A DNA stretch of 29,256 nucleotides from Sperchopsis tessellata (lineage: Eukaryota; Arthropoda; Insecta; Coleoptera; Hydrophilidae): assembly GCA_033557685.1 (NCBI GenBank), contig JAWQRN010000467.1, forward strand, positions 1 to 29,256. The letters are read 5' to 3'. The position numbers and the translations under genes are program-made. The notes below the pieces were generated by a model, which did no database searches, was not told where the DNA came from, and saw nothing but the letters and a program-made list of their open reading frames with translations. Positions 9,721-19,289 of this stretch are shown one piece after another; position 1 is the first letter of the stretch, and each line of letters opens with the position of its first letter.

Positions 9721-11568
9721 ACTAATTTTATAAAAAACATAACACTAAATTTTACATTTATAACATTTATAAAATGCTGTTTCTTATGATGTGTACCTTC
9801 TGAATGATAGAATGAGGTATAATACAACTCTTTATAAACTGAACACCCTACTTTTAAATCCTGTTTAACAGAAATACTAATAATAAACTGTACATGAAAA
9901 ATTAATACAGCATATTTTTGAATGATTTGCTTTTGTACAAGAACGGCTAAAATTTTAGTCCCTGGAATTAAATATAAATATTAAAAATTAAACATTAACC
10001 AAAATGTATAGTTCTAATAATTTAATTTGGTGCTAGATAGAGAGAATTTTATATTAAAGGGTGGAAGCACAGCATATAGAGGCATTTTGGTCATAAACAA
10101 ATAGGAAGTAAGGGCAAAAAAATTAAAAATTTATAAGAAAAATAATAGTTTTAACATTTAAATAATAGCTTACATTAAATTTAGATTTTGGCGTGTCATC
10201 CAAATAAAAACCGTCTACTAACTACCGAGGTGGCTAGATGTAGGATAGGGCACATCCTTAGGTGAGCCAAGTGGATGAAAATATGAAGAGGGCCAAAATA
10301 CATTGTAAATTAAAAATGGCATATTAGATACGTCATCATAAACTATTAGAGCCGTCTTAAATTACTGATTCAAAGACAACTTTATGGTAATTATGAAATA
10401 TAGAAATAGGTAGCGAAGAAGATTGTAGCTTTTCAATTTTTAGTTGTATATGCACACAATAGAAGAGCTATAGGTGTCTACAAAGATTAACTCCGAACTA
10501 TGTCTATGTGATCTTTTGTGTTGCGACGTTGGCCCCTGTGACCTATGTCCAAAAACAACATAAATTTAAGTTTAAGGGTTTTGTCGGAGCCAGGAGTCCG
10601 AGTTTTATGAGTCTGACGGCTCACGTCGTGTTGATGTTTGTCAATTGATAAAATAAAGACTTGTAGATAAGTCATTGTGACGGGGAGCAATAAAACAAAC
10701 TCATAAAATTAGTCAGATTAAGCTGGTTTAGTAATTTTCATTTCTTCATATCTGGCGACTACTACACCACTTATGCGATATTATCGCTGACGTAAATTGT
10801 ACATATTTTTTTATTTTAACAAATTATTATTACTTATCTTCATTGTTTATCGACACTATTTTGTATATATTGGAAGTTACAATTTTACTGTTTTACAATT
10901 TTATACACGTTTTGCCAATAATGTTCTGATCTCATTTGAAGATTATTCAATCTTATTATGATTCGTTGGTTATGATGCTTTTGAATTGAAAAATATTTTG
11001 ATTTGAACAAATTAGTAATAATGGTAATACGAAAAAGACAAGACAATAATATTGAAATGCGCAAGTAACGTAACATGAAATAAATTAAATTTTAAAAATA
11101 CAACAAACAAACTGAAAAACAACATAATTAATATATTCTTGTAAAAAATATTTTAAAAACAACTATCAGGGCCAATTTGTCTATGCCATGGCTTACGGTA
11201 CTGCTTAACAAAGGGCCCAACCGTGGGTTCAGCTTGCTAAATAAATAAATAAAACTACCTACGTAATACGCTTTGTTTGGTCCTAATATTTCAAAAATTT
11301 CCCCGGCATCTCACTATCTGGGAGATACGGTATTCTGGTTTGGATTTTCAAAAGGGAATATTAAATTCCATGACCTAGAGACCGTATAATTCATAAGACG
11401 GCACTGCAAATAATGAGTCAAAATTGAATGACAATATTACCTAATTCGTTTTATTCTTGAGTAGGGTTACCAGATATAGAAATTAAAAAAGAAAGCAATC
11501 TAGTCTGAAATTAGTTGAAAAGAAAGACACAACCAGTATTTAAGATATAAACTTCTTTACGAAAGTAA
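9721..11568. other. A+T-rich spacer without recognisable genes
   Basis: No transposase, RT or host-gene motif could be read on either strand. Minus-strand frames at 10690-10487 and 11076-10885 are short and compositionally ordinary. A more G+C-balanced patch at 10480-10700 and another at 11160-11260 stand out from the background but match nothing I recognise. Confidence 0.45.
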
Positions 11569-11785
11569 ACTGGACCTTAAACGTGTGAATAATTCCTTCG
11601 ATAGCAAATTACAATTATTTGTTCATAAATACCTGCTGCTGGCGTTATTAATCTTGTTGTGAAATTCAATCAGGGTTCAGGGCGGGATAGGACATAGGAA
11701 TAGGGAAGAATGCTCTTAATAAACAATTGTTGTTGTGCGAAAATAAAAACACTAATTTTTTAATAGCCTACGTTTTATGATGGTT
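11569..11785 (-). repeat. Partial 3' LTR of BEL/Pao copy B
   Basis: The reverse complement matches the downstream half of both LTRs of copy A: CAGGGTTCAGGGCGGGATA, CAATTGTTGTT and TTCCTTCGATAGCAAATTAC are shared. The LTR end, TCCA in copy A, falls at about 11569. Homology disappears near 11785, where integrase sequence begins, so the 5' half of the LTR is deleted. Confidence 0.75.
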
Positions 11786-11799
11786 CATTTGGAAATACC

Positions 11800-12330
11800 A
11801 GATAATATAACTGATGTGACAGGACTGTTGCGCTTCTTGAACTCCTTTATGAGGAAAGGTCCAGCGCAATCATTTGTAACCTTTATGAAAGATCTTCCTT
11901 GTTGGAATGGCGATAGAGAGATGGAAGTCTATAGTATGGTTTACGGCCGAATATGTGAAATCGAATAAATCTACGAACGGTGATTCCCCAATATCGTGTG
12001 CAAGCGATATTAATGGTATATTATTAGATCAGTAACATGCGACTTTGTTAATAATAATATGGATTGTTTGGTCTGTATACTCATAGTAGTCTACCTCCAA
12101 CACGACTAATTCCCTTATCGACTATGAAGAGATGGAGCGGTAACCAAATCTTCGGACATAAACCTGATTGCAATGAGGTGAATTTTGAAGCGAATGATAT
12201 CAGCGAATGATATCAACTCAGAACGTTTAACATTTGGATGCACATAATTATGACGCCAACGAAGGTTGTAAGCGGCGATACGTTGCAAACGGGTGGAACT
12301 AGAAAACTGTGCGAATATTTTTAAACACAT
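11800..12330 (-). pseudogene. BEL/Pao pol fragment: RNase H-integrase region
   Basis: On the minus strand, 12330-12115 reads KIFAQFSSSTRLQRIAAYNL then RWRHN, typical of the linker between RNase H and integrase in Pao-type polyproteins. Next comes LISRVGGRL with a decayed HHCC region (about 12120-12010), and then NDCAGPFLIKEFKKRN at about 11870-11830, the start of the integrase core (family form GVDYAGPF with the first catalytic Asp). Homology ends there, and the rest of the catalytic core is missing. Integrase would insert the cDNA into the host genome. The plus-strand open frame at 11777-11968 is the shadow of this region. Confidence 0.75.
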
Positions 12331-12544
12331 ATGAGGGTGTTGAGTTTATGCACAGTATGTTGTATCAATTATTGGGATGGATTTCCAAAGGGTACAGAAA
12401 CAATATATCTCCCTGTAGGATCTATTATTTATTATTTATTATCTGATACAGAAGCTTGTCCAAGACCAGGGATAGTAATAGGGTGACGACATAGGGGTAA
12501 CCCAAGTTTTTCTATGAACCTCTATGTAATTAAAGATTAGTTTC

Positions 12545-13200
12545 TAGCCCGGGTCAATAATTGCCCTCAGCAGGTGAAGGTTACCTTGATGGTTCGAGAT
12601 TTTTACGATAGCAAGTCCCAATAATACAGTGGTACTGGCATGACAATGTGTCAGTAGCGTCCGAAGTGGATGCTTGATATGATGGAAAGGGTTTAAAAAG
12701 CAGTAAAGTGTGATGACTAGAGTCAATTATAGCATTGCTTTGACAACATGAAAGCGTTGTAAAGGAATAAAGGCCTTTAATTTTTCACAAGAGTAAATGC
12801 GATGTTCCTCTTTACAATGGGAGCATATTGCGTATACATAGCATAGTGTTATATTCAGTTTTATTTAACTAAGAATTATTTGCGATTTTGCATTGTGTTT
12901 GCAAGAAATCCAGGAGCTGTATAAAGTTTAGAAGATGATTTTGTTTTGCAATTGCAGTTTTAAAATATCTGCGTGGGGAAGTATCAACCAATCTAAGTAT
13001 AATATTGAGTCACAAAAACCAGTTTCATCTTGCATATTAAGATTATGAATGGCTTCGTAATTTTCCCGTATTTATATTTACAAAGGCTTGCATCGATCCT
13101 GACGATGGCCGATTGCCCACCGATAATACAATATTTCTATAAAGGATTAACTTTTATAAATAACTTGCTCCGCTCCTGGCTCGTCCCGACTCTGGTTTCG
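12545..13200 (-). pseudogene. BEL/Pao gag end, zinc knuckle and protease start
   Basis: Reading down from 13200 on the minus strand, a degraded gag region matches copy A at DNA level (LNMQDETG-like segment near 13040, then LRLV near 13000). A zinc knuckle follows, CSHCKEEHRIYSCEKLKAF at about 12820-12765, then HTLL-like LRTLLTHCHAS and LLGLAIVKISNHQGNLHLLR AIIDPG (12635-12545), the start of the DUF1758 aspartic protease ending at its DPG catalytic motif (usual DPGSQ). The sequence breaks immediately after the DPG. The knuckle binds genomic RNA and the protease processes the polyprotein. Stops in the gag part show the copy is dead. Confidence 0.8.
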
Positions 13201-13209
13201 GAGGAATAT

Positions 13210-14040
13210 AAGAAAACAGGACCGGAGTAGTAGATAATAAGGGGATTAGATTTTCGCCCGTATTTTTGTTTCTGAAGAAATTTTAAAAAACATCTATATA
13301 ACAGTACTAAAGCAACAGGAAACTATATATCTTGTACTAAACTTTCACTTGCAAACGTGGGGTTAAATTAATTGACATAGAGTCTTTTACTCAGCGTTGA
13401 TTTTAAGGCAAACTTCTGAGAAGCAAAGAGATATCTTCTCTTGTAAATATTCCTTGTATAGAAAACGATTAAATTTTTTCAAATAAGAACTGAAACTCGT
13501 TGAGTCTAAAGCCAAACAGGGTTGAAAACAGACTAACTTGACGCTAACTGGGGCCATTTTTTGGATGTGTAAGAAAAAGGTACTGTTACTTTTAGAGTAG
13601 GGAGTTCTGATAAACAGGAGGACTCGTGTATGAATATGTAATACTCGAAGTATCACTTAATAAGGTACTTTCCACAATTGATGACTAAACATATAGTATA
13701 GTGCTGATATTACCAGTTTAGGAATACTTTTCATAGCTGCTTAGTTTTCATAAAAGTTTACCGTTTTACCTTTAACAGCTAATTATAAAAATCTATGCAC
13801 ATCTTATCCTTAAAATTATATTGCATATTATTGAGGCCTTCACTGACTCCACATATCAGCGAAAAACCCCTCTCGAAGTTGGCATTATGAACAGAAATAC
13901 AAACATAAAGTTCGCATATTTTGAGTAGTTTTGAAAAACAATCAATATTGGGGTAAAATTTAAAACATATCCTTCATTGTTCGTGTAGCCTATGTTCTTC
14001 AATATATTAAATTCCTAGATTATCAGATTTGAGGAACAAA
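13210..14040. other. Spacer with one unassigned open frame
   Basis: No known family recognised. A minus-strand open frame at 13656-13387 (89 codons) ends in a lysine- and phenylalanine-rich segment (KKFNRFLYKEYLQEKISL) that looks more protein-like than random, but it has no identifiable motif. The rest is A+T-rich. Confidence 0.4.
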
Positions 14041-14044
14041 ATCA

Positions 14045-14455
14045 GGTTGCAAAATTAGTCGTCATTAATGATAACACCACTTTTGTTCAAGAACTCAATA
14101 CATGAAATTTTATAAATCTTAATCAGCTAAATCCTAATGTAAAAATAATTTTCATGGTAAGTAACATAACTGCAATATTACAGCCTGTGGACCAGGGAAT
14201 ATTTGCAAGTTTTAAAAAAATATTTCCTGAAATACAAATTTCAACAAATGTTAGCCAGATTGTGTTTACAGCTTAGTGGACGATTCCGGTTTATTAGAAA
14301 CTGTAGACAACGGAATTGTCGAGTAAGTGACAATAGGACAACAATTAGAAAGTGGTGGATTTAGTGATTTAAATGCTTCTGATATTGAAGAACTTTTACA
14401 ATCTCACGATGCTGAATTGACAAGACTTCTACTGTTTTTGTCTATATGAATGTTG
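14045..14455 (+). pseudogene. Jerky/Tigger-like transposase C-terminal fragment
   Basis: The plus strand reads LNPNVKIIFM then SNITAILQPVDQGIFASFKK (about 14125-14220), the conserved block after the second catalytic Asp of jerky/Tigger transposases (usually NTTSLIQPLDQGV), containing the third catalytic Asp. After frame changes, the acidic C-terminal helix appears as GFSDLNASDIEELLQSHDAE (14355-14415), typical of the family (DIEELLESHNEELT). The N-terminal DNA-binding domain and the first Asp region are absent. It belongs to a different copy from the minus-strand remnant at 788-1624, which preserves the complementary N-terminal half. Confidence 0.75.
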
Positions 14456-14589
14456 TTTCCGGGTGGAAACTGTGTATAAGTACATTGACTTCATTCTTTA
14501 AAGTAGCATCGCTCGCTTTGAAAATTTCCCTTGTGGATGAAAAGTCGGCACTTATCAGAGCCACTACACTACAATTTACTACCTAGTGT

Positions 14590-14842
14590 GGATAAATTAT
14601 GCCTTGGTAGGAAATGAATTTTCCAACAAGATCGAGACTCTCGCAAACGGCTATGTTTACAAGGGATTGGTTGCTTTATAATATACCAAAAAACACATCA
14701 ATTATCCGATTATTTAGATAGAGAAATTAGAAAACACGTCATCACAAGTAAATAAACACTGAAAATGCAATAATGGAGGAATAGGATAATATACCACTCC
14801 AAAAAGATTAGATGCAATTGTTAAACAAATAGGAGTCTTATA
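14590..14842 (+). pseudogene. Tc1-like transposase C-terminal fragment
   Basis: On the plus strand, in shifting frames: MNFQQDRDSRKR (about 14612-14645; family form VFQQDNDPKH, which holds the second catalytic Asp), a Y(N)TPK-like segment, LDREIRKHVITSK (14715-14752; family form E.LW..LDR.IR.H), then EW-D-NIP-LQKRLDAIVKQIG with the stop TAA near 14842. Order and spacing match the C-terminal third of Tc1/mariner-superfamily transposases. About 200 bp downstream a terminal inverted repeat ends with GTGACTGACTG followed by TA (15048-15050), which on the other strand starts CAGTCAGTCACAAAAGTGTG, a Tc1-type end. The 5' part is missing and the body has frameshifts. Confidence 0.75.
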
Positions 14843-15399
14843 ATAAATTTCGCATTGTTCTATTAATTTTGTGACATAAAATTTTATTTAATTTTCATTA
14901 TTGTTGTAATTTATACAGAATTTTATTTATATTACAGTATTAATATTAATAAACTGTATAAATAGTTATTGTAATATATTAAATATAAATATTTATCTGT
15001 ACTGAAGTTGGTGTATTTGGGGAGTGTTCACACTTTTGTGACTGACTGTAAAAGAAAAACTTCACGATTTTCTAAAGTTTTGCATTAAAATAATAAATAT
15101 TAAGATTAGATGCAATTGTTAAACAAATAGGAGTCTTATAATAAATTTCGCATTGTTCTATTAATTTTGTGACATAAAATTTTATTTAATTTTCATTATT
15201 GTTGTAATTTATACAGAATTTTATTTATATTACAGTATTAATATTAATAAACTGTATAAATAGTTATTGTAATATATTAAATATAAATATTTATCTGTAC
15301 TGAAGTTGGTGTATTTGGGGAGTGTTCACACTTTTGTGACTGACTGTAAAAGAAAAACTTCACGATTTTCTAAAGTTTTGCATTAAAATAATAAATATC
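14804..15399 (+). repeat. Perfect 298-bp tandem duplication
   Basis: Copy 1 is 14804-15101 and copy 2 is 15102-15399. I compared them base by base and found 297 of 298 positions identical; the only difference is the last base, so the true unit may be 297 bp plus one. Each unit contains the last codons of the Tc1-like transposase, its 3' non-coding region, the terminal inverted repeat and about 50 bp of flanking DNA. The unit therefore crosses the transposon end and is not an LTR pair. Confidence 0.95.
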
Positions 15400-15930
15400 A
15401 TGAAATCCAGCGATTTAACTGATCGTCTATTTGCACAATTATGTGATAGTATGCACGCAATCAAGAACATGAAAAATGGCAAAGCAGCTGGTCCAGAAGA
15501 GTTGTTCACAGAAGTTATTGAGTTAATTGACGAAGAGGATTTACAACCTCTCGTAGATCTTTGCAATGTGATATATGCAACTGAGGTAAAATACCTCAAG
15601 ACTGGCTGAAATCGATGTTAGTGGTTTTACCAAAGAACAAATGAAGATGTCTTACGTCAGATGAATAAAGACAGAAAACTAGTCCTTACAATTAAAAGAC
15701 GAACACTTCAATACTTTATACAAGTTAAGCGGGGTGAAAGATATAGCCTGCTGCTACTGATTATATAGAAAAAATATTAAGAAAAGGCAACTAGGAATAC
15801 GACTAGCTTCTTGGGTAAAAACACCTAAGGTTGTGGTATAACTGCTCCTCAATAGAGCTGTTTAGATCGGCAGTGTCAAAAATTTGGTTTGTTATTATGA
15901 TAGCCAACCTCCGCTACAAGGCGACACTCG
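15400..15930 (+). pseudogene. Internally deleted LINE: RT start joined to C-terminus
   Basis: Open frame 15400-15609 reads AIKNMKNGKAAGPEELFTEV then IELIDEEDLQPLVDLCNVIY, the first RT block of a LINE family common in insects (KNGKAAGPDELP..V), followed in another frame by a KSMLVVLPKN segment. With no palm in between, the sequence passes at about 15645 to the C-terminal region: LRQMNKDRKLVLTIKRRTLQ, YFIQVKRGERYSLL, and IELF.AAVSKI.I.IANLRY near 15850-15920. The catalytic YADD region is therefore deleted. Stops and frame changes are present. The gene starts directly at the end of the tandem duplication. Confidence 0.78.
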
Positions 15931-15939
15931 AAGAGGAGG

Positions 15940-16574
15940 TGACAGTAATGATGAAATTTACAACAATTTGCTTCTGCACATGGAAGTAGTCTGGCTGTCA
16001 AAGGGAACTTGTTCTTGAAATTAATCAATTCCAAATTCGACAATATTCAAAATAAATTGAAAGGAAAAGTTAACAATATCATTCAAGCGCGATTAATTAT
16101 TTAGTTTAAAATTGACATATTCGTAAATACACTGAAATTAACGGACTTTCGTTTCTTTGATAACTTAATGCTTACATCTGTTATTGAAAAAAATAGTATT
16201 TCTACTGGCGATATACATACACGAATCACTTGAAAAAAGAACTTGAAAGTTTAGGTGTGCCATCATGAATCATACAACTATTTAAGTGCGACATATCCGA
16301 AGATCTGGTATTTAAAATTGTATTACAAATAAATGAATTCGCCTATTTTTGGAATAATAAAGATATCTGTCGAAAATTCTCCAGATTAAAAAATATTACT
16401 GAACCAATATTGTTAACGTTTCCTAGTTCCTATCTAGTTGAAGCCGGTTTTAGTCATATAAACAATTTATTATGAAAAACAAGAAAGAGATTAAATATAA
16501 CAGAACGTGGCGATTTCCGAATTGTGTTTAATAAATTCAAACCTAACCATTACATCATTGAATTTTGTAACTAA
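15940..16574 (+). pseudogene. hAT transposase C-terminal half (ZBED5-like)
   Basis: The plus strand reads, with several stops, LLLHMEVVWLSKG (family form LL.HTEVRWLSRG, about 15970-16005), then FDNLMLTSV, FKCDISEDLVFKI near 16285, and the C-terminal dimerisation domain TFPSSYLVEAGFSHINNLL (16418-16475) followed by KRLNITERGDFRIV and FNKFKPNHYIIEFCN to a TAA stop at 16572. FPSSYLVE.GFS and LNI.ERGDLR are hallmarks of the ZBED5/FAM200-type hAT family. The BED zinc finger and first catalytic region are not present upstream. A mariner element begins 14 bases after the stop. Confidence 0.83.
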
Positions 16575-16587
16575 ATATTACTAGTTA

Positions 16588-17851
16588 TGAGGGTTACCTT
16601 TTAAATATTTACAAAACCTTGGAAAGAAAAAATATTTTTGAAACAAACTGTTTAATTGCTTTACAAAATATCCGTCTTTAAGATTTATACACTTTTGCAT
16701 GCGTTCAAACCATTTCTCGAAATATTTTTCCACTCTGAAGTTGGTATCTCAAAAACATAGTTTTTGAAGGCTTCCACGTCTTCTTGAGGTGATGAAAAGC
16801 GCTGTCCAGGCATTTTTTGTTTGACACTGGGGAACAAAAAGAAGTCGTTAAGTAAAAAAATCAGGTGAATACGGGCAATGAGACATTAATTCGATGTTTT
16901 TCTCCTTCAAATAATCATTTGTTTGACGTGCTGTGTGAGAGCTGGCGTTGTCACGATGAAGAATGATGCGACGTTTTCTGTTGCCTTTCCTGATTTCATC
17001 GATGACTTCTAGCAAAAAAATTGTTGAATAGTATTCAGCGTTAACTGTTCTTCGATCCTCTAAAGGAATGGTTGTTCAGTACATCCGAAGAAATAAGCGA
17101 TCATTTTCTTGGAAATGCTTCGTGACCGAACAAATTTTGTGGGATTCGGTTCATCTTGGAATACCCAAACAGGAGATTGTTCCTTAGTTTCCGGTTCATA
17201 CGAATATATCCAAGTATATTCACCAATTACGATGTTGTATACGGATTTTGCAGTTCCTTGGTCGAATTTTTTAAGAATTTCCTTACACCAATTAACACGA
17301 GCCTTTTTTTTTAACTTATGCGGAATCCATCGGGAGCAGATCTTTTTCACAGTTAAGTGTTCATGCAAAATCGAATGTATTACAGTCTTCGATATGCCTA
17401 AGCATGTATCTATCTCACTGTAAGTCACATGCCGATCTTATTCAATCATGTTGCGAACAGCATCGATGTTTTTTGAAATAACAACCGATTTTGGTCGACG
17501 TTCACGAAATTCATCACTGACGGCCACACGACCAAGACGAAATTCTATAAACCAATTGTAAACAGTCTTTTTTGATGAAGCTTCATTACTTGAACGAAGC
17601 GATTGTATGCATTGTTGTTGAGTTATGCCTTTCCTAAAATTGTAAAAAATCCAACGAAAAACTTCACGTGAAATTTAAATTTTTTCACCAAAATGCTTTT
17701 TTAAACGTTCACTGTAAACAAACTACTCGTTAAATTTCTAAGCTGCCCCAGTTTTCACAATAACAAATGTCAAATTTTACGAAAATAGTAATGACACATC
17801 TCAATAGCGTCACCTAGTGGTCGTTTGCAAGTACGTAAAAGGTAACCCTCG
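16588..17851 (-). mobile_element. mariner element, near full length
   Basis: A 1,264-bp element with terminal inverted repeats: left TGAGGGTTACCTTTTA, right (reverse complement) CGAGGGTTACCTTTTA, with the match continuing imperfectly for about ten more bases. TA flanks both ends (16586-16587 and 17852-17853). Length and ends are those of a Tc1-mariner-type element with a single gene, here on the minus strand. Confidence 0.92.
16610..17688 (-). pseudogene. mariner transposase (mellifera-type, DD34D), inactive
   Basis: Nearly the whole protein is readable on the minus strand. The N-terminal HTH has GITQQQCIQSLRSSN and KKTVYNWFIEFRLGRVAVSD, then ERRPKSVV. After an in-frame stop just before DRHVTY, the open frame 17428-17060 gives ILHEHLTVKKICSRWIPHKL, ARVNWCKEILKKF, WIYSYEPETKEQSPVWVFQD and EPNPTKFVRSRS. 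After a frameshift come RRTVNAEYYSTIFL, ILHRDNASSHTARQ (second Asp) and YSPDFFLLNDFFLFP (third Asp, shifted). The first catalytic motif, usually GDETWIY, reads GEYTWIY, so the Asp is lost. The initiation codon is GTG where ATG is expected. All these lesions make the element non-autonomous. Confidence 0.93.
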
Positions 17852-18360
17852 TATGAATATAAATATATGTACATATATGTGTGTTTAATTTCTATAAATT
17901 ACATTATAATCTACGTATATAATATTTCGTTATCGTTCCGTTTGTTTAATAAATTATTGACCAAAGTAAGCTTTTTTCACTAAGGAGTGTACCAAAACAA
18001 TGTCCCCATAGAGGAAGACTGTTATCGACAAAAAATCCAATCAGTTTTAAAACCTCAAATAATTTATCATCCTGAAAACTGTTTAATTTAATAATGCATA
18101 TTATATACAAGAGACTCTGGGGAATATTAATAGCTACAATGACCAAAAGGGTCGATTCGTGAAAAAGATTGGGAATCCCTGTTGTACACAAATATAAGAA
18201 CTTTATTCATTTTTGAAAATATCATTTTGTAGCTTAATTATTTTATGAACATTCATCATACCATCTAAATTTTTTAAAGTTTACTGAACAGCAAAAAGTG
18301 TAAAAGTCGTTTACCACCAAGGACCACAGTAAATATTATACCTAAAGCCAGGGGCCACAT
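17852..18360. other. Spacer with unassigned minus-strand open frame
   Basis: A minus-strand open frame at 18191-17946 (81 codons) contains a leucine-rich stretch with SFQDDKLFEVLKLIGFFVD, which looks protein-like but is not recognised. Near 18349 the sequence CAGGGGCCAC resembles a hAT terminus but no partner or 8-bp duplication was found. Confidence 0.4.
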
Positions 18361-18790
18361 TACAAAAAAAAATAAATCTCGTAATAAAGAGGAGGCAGAT
18401 TCTTTATTATTAACATTGTAATTCCTCTCTTCGTCTTCAATAACCCTACATAGGTTTTGACTTCCTTAATCACCGCCGCCCATACACGTCTGTCCACGGC
18501 AAGTCGCCTCACTACTAATACTCGCAGATCTTCTTCTATTGCATTCATCCACATTTTACAGGGCCTTCCTCTACCTCTTGCTTCACCCGGCGTCCATTCA
18601 GTGATTGCTCTTGTGTACAGAGAGAAATCCATCCTGAAGACATGTAACAAAGGTTCCGCGGAGGAGTATTCTATTTGATTATCTTCTTCAGCTGTAGATA
18701 GTTCCGTTAAAAGTTCGTAGACATATTTCTTCCAAATATTCACCACTTCTTCCTCCGCTGCCAACATTCTCCCGTCCTTGCTTTTGCATC
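18361..18790 (-). pseudogene. Internally deleted RTE-like LINE fragment
   Basis: The minus-strand open frame 18767-18360 (135 codons) joins two distant parts of an RTE-like LINE protein. The first part, EEEVVNIWKKYVYELLTE then EDNQIEYSSAEP, is the linker that normally lies between endonuclease and RT. The second, GRGRPCKMWMNAIEEDLRVL then VVRRLAVDRRVWAAVIKEVK, is the extreme C-terminus (GRPRKRWLD..EEDLR...). The whole RT is missing. A weakly matching segment (RMDFSLYTRAITEWTPGEA) lies at the joint. An A-rich stretch at 18362-18372, read on the plus strand, marks the 3' side. The fusion is open but not functional as a retrotransposase. Confidence 0.8.
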
Positions 18791-18954
18791 CCTATACTCT
18801 CGACATGTACTCCCTTGTTAGCTTGTCAATATTCTTGGCACAATTATGTAAATACAAACACAAAATAACATATGTATAAAATACAACCACGTTAGTAAAA
18901 AAATATATAAGTAAAAAAGCAGTTTTTTTTTAAATTAACATTATTTTAATAGAA

Positions 18955-19160
18955 TTATATCATATTATTTTTTGAAGAAAGTTGGCAACTTTTTTCATTA
19001 ACCAAATCTTCAAAACTAGGTTGAATTTGTTGAGCCGTAGTTATTTTTGTAATTGATTACATATGCTGGTGTGTTAACCTTGATATTTCCACAGTTTCAT
19101 TATTCTTTAAAATTGAAAATAGTTAATTCAGCACGTAGACTTCCATTGTAAATATCTTCA
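18955..19160 (-). pseudogene. hAT transposase piece 3 of 3 (GTF2IRD2-like C-terminus)
   Basis: Minus strand, immediately beyond the PLE. The sequence reads NGSLRAELT (family form K..LRS.LTD.HL) and then FEDLVNEKSCQLSSKNNMI to a TAA at 18955, which matches the end of GTF2IRD2-like hAT transposases (...P.IE.LV..KRCQ.S). It continues directly from FGSTYLCEQLFS at 21141-21106 when the PLE is removed. This completes the dimerisation domain and fixes the PLE insertion point. Confidence 0.68.
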
Positions 19161-19201
19161 GGTTTCCGGGATATAACCGTGTGTTGGCTTTTATTTTTGC
19201 T

Positions 19202-19236
19202 GGCGTTCGTCCATTGTTGCAGGGGAGATTTTCAAG
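19202..19236 (-). ncRNA. Hammerhead-like motif, PLE 3' terminus (decayed)
   Basis: Minus strand, in the sense direction of the PLE, just downstream of its coding region. TTGAAAA is present and the loop region TGCAACA is conserved, but GGACGAA lacks one A of GAAA and the cleavage triplet reads GCC. This copy is probably inactive. Confidence 0.5.
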
Positions 19237-19289
19237 ACATGTAAAAGTGATAATTATAGATGATCATGTAGCTCTGAAAATTGCAAGAT

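Larger units (their letters stand above)
11569..13200 (-). mobile_element. BEL/Pao LTR retrotransposon copy B, rearranged
   Basis: On the minus strand this region carries, in order, gag C-terminal sequence, a zinc knuckle, the aspartic protease start, an RNase H-to-integrase linker, integrase and a partial 3' LTR. DNA similarity to copy A is visible by eye: 13130-12930 here matches 23355-23550 there, and 11569-11785 matches the reverse complement of its LTR. The reverse transcriptase is missing, and 12331-12544 between protease and integrase holds unassigned sequence. No 5' LTR was found, so the copy is truncated beyond about 13200. It lies in inverted orientation to copy A. Confidence 0.78.

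Noticed and set aside
11777..11968. Plus-strand open frame of 63 codons as a gene
   Set aside because: The opposite strand encodes the BEL integrase core start (CAGPFLIKEF), so this is a shadow.
13030..13230. Plus-strand open frame of 66 codons as a gene
   Set aside because: The opposite strand aligns with the gag region of BEL copy A at DNA level.
14804..15399. The two 298-bp copies as LTRs of a small retroelement
   Set aside because: They are directly adjacent with no internal region, and each contains a Tc1 terminal repeat and transposase end, so they are a tandem duplication.
17109..17423. Plus-strand open frame of 104 codons
   Set aside because: It is antisense to the well-identified mariner transposase.
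18340..18360. CAGGGGCCAC as a hAT terminal repeat
   Set aside because: No matching inverted copy or 8-bp duplication could be found near 25.9 kb or elsewhere.
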